Shown here: in pieces, positions 1 to 6,250 of the stretch
Position numbering within the stretch: the first letter of the stretch is position 1
Layout of the letters: every line of letters starts with the position of its first letter
From: an uncultured Burkholderiales bacterium
GTDB taxonomy: Bacteria > Pseudomonadota > Gammaproteobacteria > Burkholderiales > Burkholderiaceae_C
Length of the DNA: 8,178 bases
Direction: 5' to 3'
Assembly: GCA_903887655.1 (NCBI GenBank)
Contig: CAISQQ010000422.1
Span: 1-8,178, forward strand
Program-made: the position numbers and the translations under genes
The notes under the pieces: model-generated
The model's database searches: none
What the model saw: the letters and a program-made list of their open reading frames with translations, nothing else
Told to the model about the DNA's origin: nothing

Positions 1-736
1 ATCGTTTGGCACGAGACGGGCGCTCGAGCAGGTGTCTTTTGACGTCTGCGCAGGTGAGGTTCTTGCTGTTGTGGGTGAATCAGGCTCGGGCAAATCAACT
101 TTGCTCAATTGCATCAATGCCAATGTAGAGTTTGACCACGGTCAGGTGCTTTTTAACTCAAAATCTCTGGGTTGGGTGGACATGGCCAAACTCACTGAAC
201 TTGATCAACGAATGATCAAGAGGACGGAATGGGGCTTTGTCCACCAAAATGCAAGAGATGGTTTGATCATGAATGTTTCGGCCGGTGCCAATATTGGCGA
301 AAGATTGATGTCAAACGGCGCTCGAAACTATTCACACATCAGAGCTCAAGCCTTGGAGAGCCTCCTCGAAGTTGAAATCGACGCAGAAAGACTCGATGAC
401 ATGCCCCTGCGTTTTTCAGGGGGCATGCAGCAGCGACTACAAATTGCACGCAACTTGGTCACTCACCCCAGACTCATTTTGATGGATGAACCCACCTCTG
501 GGTTGGATGTCTCCGTACAAGCCAAGCTTTTGGACCTCCTCAAACAATTGACCCGCAAGCGTGGTTTGGCGGTGGTGATCGTGACGCATGACTTGGCCGT
601 GGCCAGACTCTTGGCCGACCAAATGATCGTCATGCAAGACGGCAACGTGGTGGAGTACGGACTGACCGATCAAATTTTAGACGACCCCCAGCACCCCTAC
701 AGCCAACTCCTCGTATCTTCCATCTTACAGGGCTAA
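1..736 (+). CDS. phnK: PhnK, C-P lyase ABC-type ATPase subunit (5' partial)
   Basis: PhnK is a cytoplasmic ABC-type ATPase that binds the PhnGHIJ C-P lyase core and supports phosphonate breakdown; it is not a transporter ATPase. The frame is open to the left edge (first full codon at 2), and the residues before the GTG at 32 already match the family, so that GTG is internal. By comparison with E. coli PhnK roughly 15-20 N-terminal residues are missing. Visible motifs are Walker A GESGSGKST (74-100), the RTEWG..HQ Q-loop region (about 221-247), signature FSGGMQQ (413-433), Walker B LILMDEP (473-493) and the H-loop THD (584-592). The ending HPYSQLLVSSILQG is typical of PhnK and distinguishes it from the related oligopeptide-transporter ATPases. 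phnL follows after 9 bases, so the two are co-transcribed. I am very sure of this identity. Confidence 0.96.
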   Translation, partial: SFGTRRALEQVSFDVCAGEVLAVVGESGSGKSTLLNCINANVEFDHGQVLFNSKSLGWVDMAKLTELDQRMIKRTEWGFVHQNARDGLIMNVSAGANIGERLMSNGARNYSHIRAQALESLLEVEIDAERLDDMPLRFSGGMQQRLQIARNLVTHPRLILMDEPTSGLDVSVQAKLLDLLKQLTRKRGLAVVIVTHDLAVARLLADQMIVMQDGNVVEYGLTDQILDDPQHPYSQLLVSSILQG

Positions 737-745
737 AGAACGACC

Positions 746-1528
746 ATGAGCCCCACGGACAACCCAACCTCAACGCCAGTGAAACTCAAACTCGAAGGGG
801 TGAGTAAACATTTTTTTCTGCACCAACGCTCCAACCAAGCCTTACGGGTGCTTCAAAACGTCAACCTTGAAGTGAGAGCGGGCGAATGTGTGGCGCTCGA
901 TGGCTCATCAGGAATGGGGAAAAGCAGTATCTTAAAGATGATCTTTGGTAACTATTTGGCCAGTTCGGGGCATATTTGGGTCCAAAAGATTGGCGATGAG
1001 TGGATCGACGTGGTCCATGCGCCTGTGCGCGAAGTCTTGCAGCTGAGAGCGAACACCATCAATTATGTCAGCCAATTCCTGCGCATCATCCCAAGGATTG
1101 GGGCCTTTGATCTGATCAAGCAAGAAGCCCTTTTTCACAAGCACTCCCAGGAGAATCATGCACATTCTCTTGCGTCTTTGCCCATATCGCCCATATCAAC
1201 CGCCAGTGAAAATGAGTTGAACGAACGAGTTGCACAAATGCTCGAGCGGCTTCACATTTCGCCTCGCTTGTGGCACTTGCCACCATCGACATTTTCCGGC
1301 GGTGAGCAGCAAAGAATCAACCTGGCCAAAAGCCTGATCAACCCCAAGCCCATCTTGCTGCTCGATGAACCCAGCGCTTCTTTGGACCTCAGCAATGCGG
1401 AAATCGTCATTGACTTGATCAATGCAGAGCGTCGCCGTGGAGCGGCCATCTTGGGCATTTTTCACGACATCGATGTCAAGAATGCACTGATGACACGGTC
1501 CATTTCAATGTCCGACTTTCAGCCCTAA
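746..1528 (+). CDS. phnL: PhnL, C-P lyase ABC-type ATPase subunit
   Basis: PhnL is the second ABC-type protein of the C-P lyase system. It is needed in vivo for phosphonate use, and with PhnG, H and I it supports formation of ribose 1-phosphonate 5-triphosphate from ATP and phosphonate. The 260-residue product has Walker A GSSGMGKSS at residues 53-61, the PhnL-type segment VSQFLRIIPRI (108-118), signature FSGGEQQR (183-190), Walker B ILLLDEP (203-209) and switch region IFHD (238-241). It is longer than E. coli PhnL (226 residues), through an N-terminal tail of about 12 residues and an insertion at about 131-157 that includes a PISPIS repeat. phnM begins 2 bases after its stop. No strong Shine-Dalgarno sequence precedes the ATG, so translation may be coupled to phnK. 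Confidence 0.96.
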   Translation: MSPTDNPTSTPVKLKLEGVSKHFFLHQRSNQALRVLQNVNLEVRAGECVALDGSSGMGKSSILKMIFGNYLASSGHIWVQKIGDEWIDVVHAPVREVLQLRANTINYVSQFLRIIPRIGAFDLIKQEALFHKHSQENHAHSLASLPISPISTASENELNERVAQMLERLHISPRLWHLPPSTFSGGEQQRINLAKSLINPKPILLLDEPSASLDLSNAEIVIDLINAERRRGAAILGIFHDIDVKNALMTRSISMSDFQP

Positions 1529-1530
1529 TT

Positions 1531-2685
1531 ATGAATACCACTGTCCTCACCAACGCAAAGATTGTTTTGCCAGAAGAAATTTTCTTGGGCACCCTTGAGC
1601 TCCAAGGTACGAGTATCAAAAGCATCACACGAGGCAACACCTCAGCGCTAGCGAGCATCGATTGCGAAGGTGACTACGTGATGCCTGGCTTGATTGAGCT
1701 GCACACCGACAACTTGGAGCGGCACTTGATGCCCAGGCCCAAAACCTATTGGGCAGAATTACCGGCGCTGGTCGCCCACGATGCAGAACTCATAGCAGCG
1801 GGCATCACCACAGTCTTTGACTCGATCGGAATTGGTGAGGCCGATGACTCCTCGCTCAGGGGTAAAGGCTGGGAGGCAGTTCTCAAGGCCTTGAGAGACG
1901 CCCAGGAGCACCAAATGCTCAGAAGTGAGCACTTTTTACACGTGAGGTGCGAGCTCCCCTCACCCAAGTGCATTGATTTGTTTCACGTTTTTGAAGGCCA
2001 CCCAGCGCTCAAACTTATCTCTTTGATGGACCACACACCGGGTCAGCGGCAATTCCAAGACATTGAGAAAGCGCGCGTCTATTACATGGGTAAAAAAGCT
2101 TGGTCGCTGCAGTATTTTGAAGAACGGGTGGCGGCAGCGGCTGAGTTACAAGAAAAATACGCCAACCCCAACCGTGAGCACTTCATCCGTTTTGCCAAAG
2201 AACATCAAATTTGTTTGGCCTCTCATGACGATGCAACGCTCGAGCATGTCCAGCAAGCGATTGATGAAGGTGTGCGCATCTGCGAGTTCCCAACGCAAGT
2301 CGCTGCTGCACAAGCGGCACACGAGGGCGGGTTGGCCGTGATCATGGGGGGCCCCAATATGATGAGGGGTGGCTCACACTCGGGCAATGTGGCTGCCGTT
2401 GAATTGGCGAAACTTGGATTTTTAGATATTTTGTCATCCGACTACGTGCCCGCCAGCCTATTGGGCGCCGCCTTCAAACTCATCGACCAAGCAGGATTCA
2501 CCCTTGAAAAAGCAGTTGCTTGTGTGAGCACCCATGCCGCCAAAGCCATTGGCTTTGAGGACCGAGGCTCACTTGAGGTGGGCCTCAGAGCCGATGTCAT
2601 TCGTGTCAAGCCCATTGCTATAAAAGACCAAGGGACACTCCCACTGGTGCGTTCTGTTTGGAGAGCAGGTCAACAAGTTTTATAA
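1531..2685 (+). CDS. phnM: PhnM, ribose 1-phosphonate 5-triphosphate diphosphatase
   Basis: PhnM hydrolyses alpha-D-ribose 1-alkylphosphonate 5-triphosphate to the 5-phosphate and diphosphate, giving the substrate of the radical enzyme PhnJ. It belongs to the metal-dependent amidohydrolase superfamily and is cytoplasmic. The 384-residue protein is close to the usual 378. Visible landmarks are the metal-binding ELHTDNLERH segment (56-65, H58 and D60), the PhnM-typical RCELP (139-143), SLMDHTPGQRQF (164-175), SHDDAT (231-236), GGSHSGNVAA (280-289) and DILSSDYVPASLL (299-311), which carries the late-barrel Asp. The start is 2 bases after the phnL stop, so it is probably translationally coupled. 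It is the last gene of the left-hand catalytic block; a 60-base regulatory gap follows. No frame damage is seen. Confidence 0.97.
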   Translation: MNTTVLTNAKIVLPEEIFLGTLELQGTSIKSITRGNTSALASIDCEGDYVMPGLIELHTDNLERHLMPRPKTYWAELPALVAHDAELIAAGITTVFDSIGIGEADDSSLRGKGWEAVLKALRDAQEHQMLRSEHFLHVRCELPSPKCIDLFHVFEGHPALKLISLMDHTPGQRQFQDIEKARVYYMGKKAWSLQYFEERVAAAAELQEKYANPNREHFIRFAKEHQICLASHDDATLEHVQQAIDEGVRICEFPTQVAAAQAAHEGGLAVIMGGPNMMRGGSHSGNVAAVELAKLGFLDILSSDYVPASLLGAAFKLIDQAGFTLEKAVACVSTHAAKAIGFEDRGSLEVGLRADVIRVKPIAIKDQGTLPLVRSVWRAGQQVL

Positions 2686-2709
2686 AGAAATGATTGTTTT
2701 TTTATTTGC

Positions 2710-2727
2710 CTGTCATCTCTTTGTCAT
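2710..2727 (+). promoter_or_regulatory. PhoB box upstream of phnC
   Basis: CTGTCAT (2710-2716), spacer CTCT, then TTGTCAT (2721-2727). This is the PhoB arrangement: two 7-bp direct repeats spaced 11 bp start to start, the first a perfect CTGTCAT and the second 6/7. The spacer is not the usual A/T-rich one. It lies in the only sizeable gap of the phn block, immediately before the importer genes, as expected for a phosphate-starvation promoter. I infer PhoB activation of phnCDE and the genes behind it. Confidence 0.8.
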
Positions 2728-2730
2728 TGC

Positions 2731-2743
2731 TGCTATTTAACCT
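2731..2743 (+). promoter_or_regulatory. Possible -10 region of the phnC promoter
   Basis: TGCTATTTA (2731-2739) resembles an extended -10 (TG-N then TATTTA, 3/6 to TATAAT), 6 bases after the Pho box. At the 10-base spacing usual in PhoB promoters the hexamer would be TAACCT (2738-2743), also a weak match. Either choice puts transcription start near 2745-2752. The exact hexamer cannot be fixed by eye. Confidence 0.4.
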
Positions 2744-2745
2744 CC

Positions 2746-3648
2746 ATGATCGATTACTCCACATCTTCTCCACGATCACCCATGCCAACTGCTATTCAAG
2801 TTTCTAGCCTCACGAAAAGCTACAAAACCAGCAGCGTTGCACTCAATGGGATTTCTTTTGAAATTCAACCTGGTGAAATGGTGGCATTGATTGGTGCATC
2901 AGGTTCTGGCAAATCAACGTTGCTGCGTCTCTTGTCGGGCTTAATGCCTGCCAATGCTGGCAGCATCTCCACCATCGAGATCAATGGACGTGTCATTCAG
3001 ACCCACGGGAAAGTGGCCGCAGACATCCGCTCTTCTAGAGCTCAAGTGGGATTGATTTTTCAACAATTCAATTTGGTCGACCGCTTGAGCGTGCTCACCA
3101 ATGTTCTGGCTGGGATGCTGCATCGGCTCCCGCTTTACAGAACGCTCCTTGGATTGTTCAAGGATGAAGAAAAAAGATTGGCCATTGAAGCCTTAAAGCG
3201 TGTTGGAATCGGTCAATGCGCCTACCAACGCGCCAGTACTTTGTCTGGCGGCCAACAACAACGCGCGGCTATCGCCAGGACCATGGTGCAACAAGCCAAA
3301 ATTGTTCTCGCCGATGAGCCCATCGCCTCTTTGGATCCTGAGTCCTCGCGCATGGTCATGGAGTTACTCACAGAAATGAATCAAAAGGATGGTTGCACTG
3401 TGTTGGTGAGTCTTCATCAAATCAATGTGGCCATCAAATATTGTCCCCGCACCATCGCCTTGAGCCATGGGGACATTGTGTATGACGGGCCCACTTCTGC
3501 ACTGTCACCGCGCTTGCTGCGCGAGCTCTACGGCGTAGAAGCCGATGAGTTATTGAATGAGTCCACCAGCCCGACCCTAGACGCGGTTGCTGCCACCCCA
3601 ACCAGCCCACAAATGCAATCCACCTTGAATTTGGCCAGTGTTTATTAA
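2746..3648 (+). CDS. phnC: PhnC, phosphonate ABC importer ATP-binding protein
   Basis: PhnC is the cytoplasmic ATPase that drives phosphonate import through PhnE. Motifs in the 300-residue frame are Walker A GASGSGKST (50-58), Q-loop IFQQFNLVDRL (104-114), a PhnC-typical insert with LYRTLLGLF (130-138), signature LSGGQQQR (166-173), Walker B IVLADEP (186-192) and switch His (SLHQ, H224). The start is uncertain. ATG 2746 has no Shine-Dalgarno and sits about where the PhoB-type promoter should initiate; ATG 2782 (residue 13) begins at the usual family N-terminus and may be the real start, giving 288 residues. After residue 266 there is a Ser/Thr/Pro/Ala-rich tail of about 34 residues that E. 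coli PhnC lacks. phnD follows after 18 bases. Confidence 0.95.
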   Translation: MIDYSTSSPRSPMPTAIQVSSLTKSYKTSSVALNGISFEIQPGEMVALIGASGSGKSTLLRLLSGLMPANAGSISTIEINGRVIQTHGKVAADIRSSRAQVGLIFQQFNLVDRLSVLTNVLAGMLHRLPLYRTLLGLFKDEEKRLAIEALKRVGIGQCAYQRASTLSGGQQQRAAIARTMVQQAKIVLADEPIASLDPESSRMVMELLTEMNQKDGCTVLVSLHQINVAIKYCPRTIALSHGDIVYDGPTSALSPRLLRELYGVEADELLNESTSPTLDAVAATPTSPQMQSTLNLASVY

Positions 3649-3653
3649 TCTTC

Positions 3654-3658
3654 AGGAG
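3654..3658 (+). promoter_or_regulatory. Strong ribosome binding site of phnD
   Basis: AGGAG lies 8 bases before the phnD ATG. It is the only strong Shine-Dalgarno sequence among the phn genes here, the others having weak or no match. This fits the need to make far more periplasmic binding protein than ATPase or permease. Confidence 0.8.
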
Positions 3659-3666
3659 TATTTTTT

Positions 3667-4641
3667 ATGACTTTCACCCCACCCAAATTATCGCTCTCGG
3701 CTTGCGCCCTCGCTTGTCTGACCATGCTCAGCATGACCCAGGCCCAAGCGGTCGACCTCAATTTCGGTATCATTTCTGTGGACTCATCCAATGCCTTGCG
3801 CGCTGCTTGGGAGCCTGTTACCAATGATTGGTCCACATGCACTGGCTACACCATCAAGCCTTATTTCGCCACTGACTACGCCGGTGTCATTGAAGGCATG
3901 CGGTTCAATAAAGTTCAAATTGGATGGTTTGGCAATCTCTCTGCCATGGAAGCCGTGGACCGTTCGAATGGAGAAATTTTCGCCAAAACCATCCGCATGG
4001 ATGGCTCAGAAGGCTATAACTCCTTGTTGGTGACCAACAAAGACTCTCCTTACAACAATTTGAGTGATTTCCTCAAACACACCAAAGAGATCAACTTTGG
4101 CATTGGCGACCCGAACTCAACTTCTGGCTTCTTGGTGCCCAGTTACTATGTTTTTGCCAAAAACAATATCAACCCCAAGACCGATTTCAAATCGATTCGC
4201 TCCGCCAACCATGCCACCAATTTGATGGCTGCGGCCATGAAACAAGTGGACGTGGCTACCAACAACACGGAAGACTGGGAGCGCGCAGAAAAGGCTCGTC
4301 CTGAAATCATCAAGGATTTGAAAATCATTTGGCGCTCACCCTTGATCCCCGCTGATCCATTTGTCTACAGAGCCGATTTGCCCGCTGACCAAAAGGCCAA
4401 AATCAAGTCTTGCTTGACCGGTTACACATCGGGACCTGACGCGGCAGATCACAAAGAGAAATTGGCCAAAATCGTTGCCAGCGGAATCGTGCCATCCACC
4501 AACGATCAGCTCAAACCCATTCGTCAAATTGCTTTGTTCACCGAAATGACCAAACTTGAAAACGACGCAACGATCGATGCGGCTGAAAAGCAAAAGAAAA
4601 TGGTTGTGATCAAGGACAAATTGGCAGCGCTTGAGAAGTAA
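3667..4641 (+). CDS. phnD: PhnD, periplasmic phosphonate-binding protein
   Basis: PhnD is the substrate-binding protein of the phosphonate ABC importer and delivers ligand to PhnE. The 324-residue precursor has a Sec signal peptide: a Lys at 7, a hydrophobic stretch at about 8-22, and an AQA cleavage site before V29 (signal peptidase I). Family landmarks are LNFGIIS (31-37), DYAGVIEGMRFNKV (70-83), GNLSAMEAVDR (89-99), the phosphonate-group loop DPNSTSGF (148-155), N181-H182, NNTE (199-202) and IPAD (227-230). The S-T-S, His, Glu and Asp positions correspond to residues that bind the phosphonate and amine of 2-aminoethylphosphonate in E. coli PhnD. The mature protein has only two cysteines (C58 and C249); whether they pair is unknown. 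It lies 18 bases after phnC and 17 before phnE. Confidence 0.97.
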   Translation: MTFTPPKLSLSACALACLTMLSMTQAQAVDLNFGIISVDSSNALRAAWEPVTNDWSTCTGYTIKPYFATDYAGVIEGMRFNKVQIGWFGNLSAMEAVDRSNGEIFAKTIRMDGSEGYNSLLVTNKDSPYNNLSDFLKHTKEINFGIGDPNSTSGFLVPSYYVFAKNNINPKTDFKSIRSANHATNLMAAAMKQVDVATNNTEDWERAEKARPEIIKDLKIIWRSPLIPADPFVYRADLPADQKAKIKSCLTGYTSGPDAADHKEKLAKIVASGIVPSTNDQLKPIRQIALFTEMTKLENDATIDAAEKQKKMVVIKDKLAALEK

Positions 4642-4658
4642 TTCCTGAGACACCCCCA

Positions 4659-5474
4659 ATGACCCAAGCTCCCTCAAGCACTCCCCAAGTCCTCAAGCCT
4701 CAGGAGCTTGAGTTGTTGCAGCCGCGTTCTTGGGGCTCCTTATTGGCTTGGGGGTTCATCTTGGGCGCACTGGCCCTCAGTTGGAAGGGTGTGGAGATGG
4801 ACCCCCTCACCCTCTGGCGCGATTCGGGCAATATGTCCAAGTTTGCCCAAGGGTTTTTCCCACCCAATTTTCACGACTGGCGCTACTATTTAGAAGAGAT
4901 GGTTTTGACCGTGGAGATTGCGCTTTGGGGCTCAGCCTTGGCCATCTTTTGCTCCATCCCTCTGGGGTTGTTGTGTGCAGACAATATTGCACCTGCCTGG
5001 GTGTATCAGCCCATTCGCCGCATCATGGACGCTGCGCGTGCCATCAACGAGATGGTCTTTGCAATGCTCTTCATTGTGGCTGTGGGTTTGGGGCCTTTTG
5101 CGGGTGTTTTGGCGCTCTGGGTTCACACGACTGGGGTGCTGGCCAAACTATTTTCTGAAGCGGTTGAATCCATCGACCAGCAACCCGTCGATGGTATTCG
5201 TGCCACAGGTGCCAGTGCGTCACAAGAAATTGTATTTGGCGTGATACCCCAGGTTCTACCACTTTGGATTTCTTATTCTCTGTACCGGTTTGAAGCCAAT
5301 GTCCGCTCGGCGTCCGTACTGGGCATGGTGGGTGCCGGTGGTATTGGTCAAATTTTATGGGAGATCGTGAGAAGTTTTCAGTACGGTGAAACGGCTGCCG
5401 TTTTGATCATTTTGATTGTGTCGGTCACCATCATTGACTTGTTATCCTCTTATATACGACGTCACTTCATCTGA
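4659..5474 (+). CDS. phnE: PhnE, phosphonate ABC importer permease
   Basis: PhnE is the inner-membrane permease of the phosphonate importer and probably works as a homodimer. The 271-residue protein matches E. coli PhnE (about 276) along its length. Hydrophobic segments lie near residues 27-43, 82-106, 131-157, 195-209, 216-235 and 243-262. The conserved AINEMVFAMLF (128-138) and VGLGPFAGVLAL (142-153) are clear. The cytoplasmic EAA-type coupling loop, which docks on PhnC, runs from EAVES (167) to IPQVLP (196-201), with the G-I-R-A-T-G core at 179-184. Its TGA overlaps the next gene's ATG by one base (TGATG), so the downstream HD gene is probably translated by coupling. Only one phnE copy is present; some phn loci carry two. 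Confidence 0.97.
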   Translation: MTQAPSSTPQVLKPQELELLQPRSWGSLLAWGFILGALALSWKGVEMDPLTLWRDSGNMSKFAQGFFPPNFHDWRYYLEEMVLTVEIALWGSALAIFCSIPLGLLCADNIAPAWVYQPIRRIMDAARAINEMVFAMLFIVAVGLGPFAGVLALWVHTTGVLAKLFSEAVESIDQQPVDGIRATGASASQEIVFGVIPQVLPLWISYSLYRFEANVRSASVLGMVGAGGIGQILWEIVRSFQYGETAAVLIILIVSVTIIDLLSSYIRRHFI

Positions 5475-6046
5475 TGATTGACCAGGCCATGAACGACTCC
5501 AAAATCAAACAACTCGACGCTTTGCTTCAAAACTACCTCGATTTGGGTGTGGCCATGTATGGGGGTGAAGCGGTGACCCAACTCGAGCATGCCCTTCAAT
5601 GCGCCCATTTGTCGCTGGCAGCAGGAGACGCTCCTCCTTTGATTGCCGCTTGTTTATTGCATGATGTGGGACATTTGCTCGCGCACCAAAGCCCTAAAAC
5701 CAGCGATGACCCTGATGATCACCACGAACAACTGGCCATGATTCATCTCCAAGACCTCTTTGGCCCCGAAGTGACCCAGCCGATTTTGATGCACGTCAAC
5801 GCCAAGCGCTATTTGTGTGCTGTTGATGAGCAATACTGGAGTGATCTCTCCCAAGCCTCAAAGGACAGCTTGGAAATTCAAGGTGGTATTTTCCGCCCCA
5901 AACAAGCGCTTGAATTCATGGGGCTACCCTATGCCAAAGACGCCATCAAATTGCGCCAATACGATGACTTGGCCAAAGTGCCGCACCAGGTCACACCCCA
6001 ACTGCATGAATTCAGGCCCCTGCTCGAGCAGTTGCTAACGGCTTAA
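5474..6046 (+). CDS. PhnZ-like HD-domain diiron oxygenase
   Basis: This HD-domain protein is of the phosphonate-operon type that includes PhnZ, a mixed-valent diiron oxygenase cleaving 1-hydroxyphosphonates to phosphate and a carboxylate (glycine from 1-hydroxy-2-aminoethylphosphonate). The residues I recall as key in PhnZ line up in order: Y29 and E32 (substrate entry), H39, H63-D64, H67, H84, H107 and D164 (iron or active site), plus K111 and R161 (phosphonate contacts). The YGGEAVTQLEH, LLHDVGH, MHVNAKRYL and EIQGG segments support this subfamily over ordinary HD phosphohydrolases. It overlaps phnE by one base, so it belongs to the importer operon. No partner hydroxylase (PhnY or TmpA type) is seen in this window, so the substrate is unknown. 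A second ATG at 5489 is a possible start. Confidence 0.85.
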   Translation: MIDQAMNDSKIKQLDALLQNYLDLGVAMYGGEAVTQLEHALQCAHLSLAAGDAPPLIAACLLHDVGHLLAHQSPKTSDDPDDHHEQLAMIHLQDLFGPEVTQPILMHVNAKRYLCAVDEQYWSDLSQASKDSLEIQGGIFRPKQALEFMGLPYAKDAIKLRQYDDLAKVPHQVTPQLHEFRPLLEQLLTA

Positions 6047-6068
6047 ACCATTGACTCGGGTTGCAGTC

Positions 6069-6086
6069 CAATCACTCGACTGATTG
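6069..6086. repeat. Short inverted repeat after the HD gene
   Basis: CAATCA (6069-6074) and TGATTG (6081-6086) form a perfect 6-bp inverted repeat with a 6-base loop. An overlapping CAGTC/GACTG pair (6064-6068 and 6078-6082) offers another fold. No run of T follows, so it is not a convincing terminator. It could be a regulator half-site pair or chance. Confidence 0.3.
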
Positions 6087-6090
6087 ATCC

Positions 6091-6150
6091 TATTGCCCCC
6101 TATTGCCCCCTATTACCTTCTATTGGCTTCTATTGACACCTATCGATGCC
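6091..6150. repeat. Degenerate 10-bp tandem repeat, six units
   Basis: Six consecutive 10-base units begin at 6091, 6101, 6111, 6121, 6131 and 6141: TATTGCCCCC, TATTGCCCCC, TATTACCTTC, TATTGGCTTC, TATTGACACC and TATCGATGCC. All begin with TAT and end with C; the first two are identical and the others differ increasingly. The period equals about one DNA helical turn. It lies in the noncoding gap between the HD gene and the acetyltransferase. Function is unknown. Confidence 0.75.
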
Positions 6151-6178
6151 CTTTGCGGTATTGCCTTTGCATTGTCCC

Positions 6179-6184
6179 TAAAAT
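6179..6184 (+). promoter_or_regulatory. Possible -10 element for the GNAT gene
   Basis: TAAAAT matches the sigma-70 -10 consensus at 5 of 6 positions. No well-spaced -35 is visible: TTGCGG at 6153-6158 is 20 bases away and TTGCCT at 6161-6166 only 12. Initiation would fall near 6191, giving a leader of about 60 bases that contains the hairpin at 6206-6234. Confidence 0.35.
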
Positions 6185-6205
6185 AGATGATCACAGTTGT
6201 CTCGA

Positions 6206-6234
6206 ATCTCGAATGCCCTCCGAGAGGGTGAGAT
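6206..6234 (+). promoter_or_regulatory. Leader hairpin just upstream of the GNAT ribosome binding site
   Basis: The inner stem is CCCTC (6216-6220) with GAGGG (6224-6228) around a CGA loop. The outer stem is ATCTC (6206-6210) with GAGAT (6230-6234). It ends 6 bases before the AGGAG. A competing pair is TCTCG (6207-6211) with CGAGA (6221-6225). A tandem CTCGAAT (6201-6207 and 6208-6214) overlaps its 5' side. It may affect translation of the gene; no known riboswitch class is recognised. Confidence 0.35.
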
Positions 6235-6240
6235 CAACGC

Positions 6241-6245
6241 AGGAG
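6241..6245 (+). promoter_or_regulatory. Ribosome binding site fixing the GNAT start
   Basis: AGGAG lies 5 bases before ATG 6251 and only 2 before ATG 6248. This favours 6251 and argues against the in-frame TTG at 6197, which has no Shine-Dalgarno sequence. Confidence 0.75.
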
Positions 6246-6250
6246 CCATG

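Noticed and set aside
32..34. GTG as the true start of phnK
   Set aside because: The frame continues to the left edge with family-like residues (ALEQVSFD) before it, and PhnK normally has about 20-25 residues there, so the gene is cut by the window.
2672..2703. Intrinsic terminator after phnM (AACAA/TTGTT pair before a run of seven T)
   Set aside because: The stem is only 5 A/T-rich pairs with a 17-base loop. The T-run is better explained as AT-rich sequence upstream of the Pho box.
3697..3708. Lipoprotein signal (LSAC) in PhnD
   Set aside because: The cysteine is at residue 13, too early for a full hydrophobic core. A good signal peptidase I site (AQA) follows at 26-28, just before the conserved mature start.
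4730..5158. Plus-strand open frame of 142 codons inside phnE
   Set aside because: It is an out-of-frame Cys/Gly/His-rich translation of phnE, which is itself unmistakable.
6197..6250. TTG 6197 as the start of the GNAT gene
   Set aside because: There is no ribosome binding site before it, the added residues run through the leader hairpin, and AGGAG at 6241-6245 points to ATG 6251.
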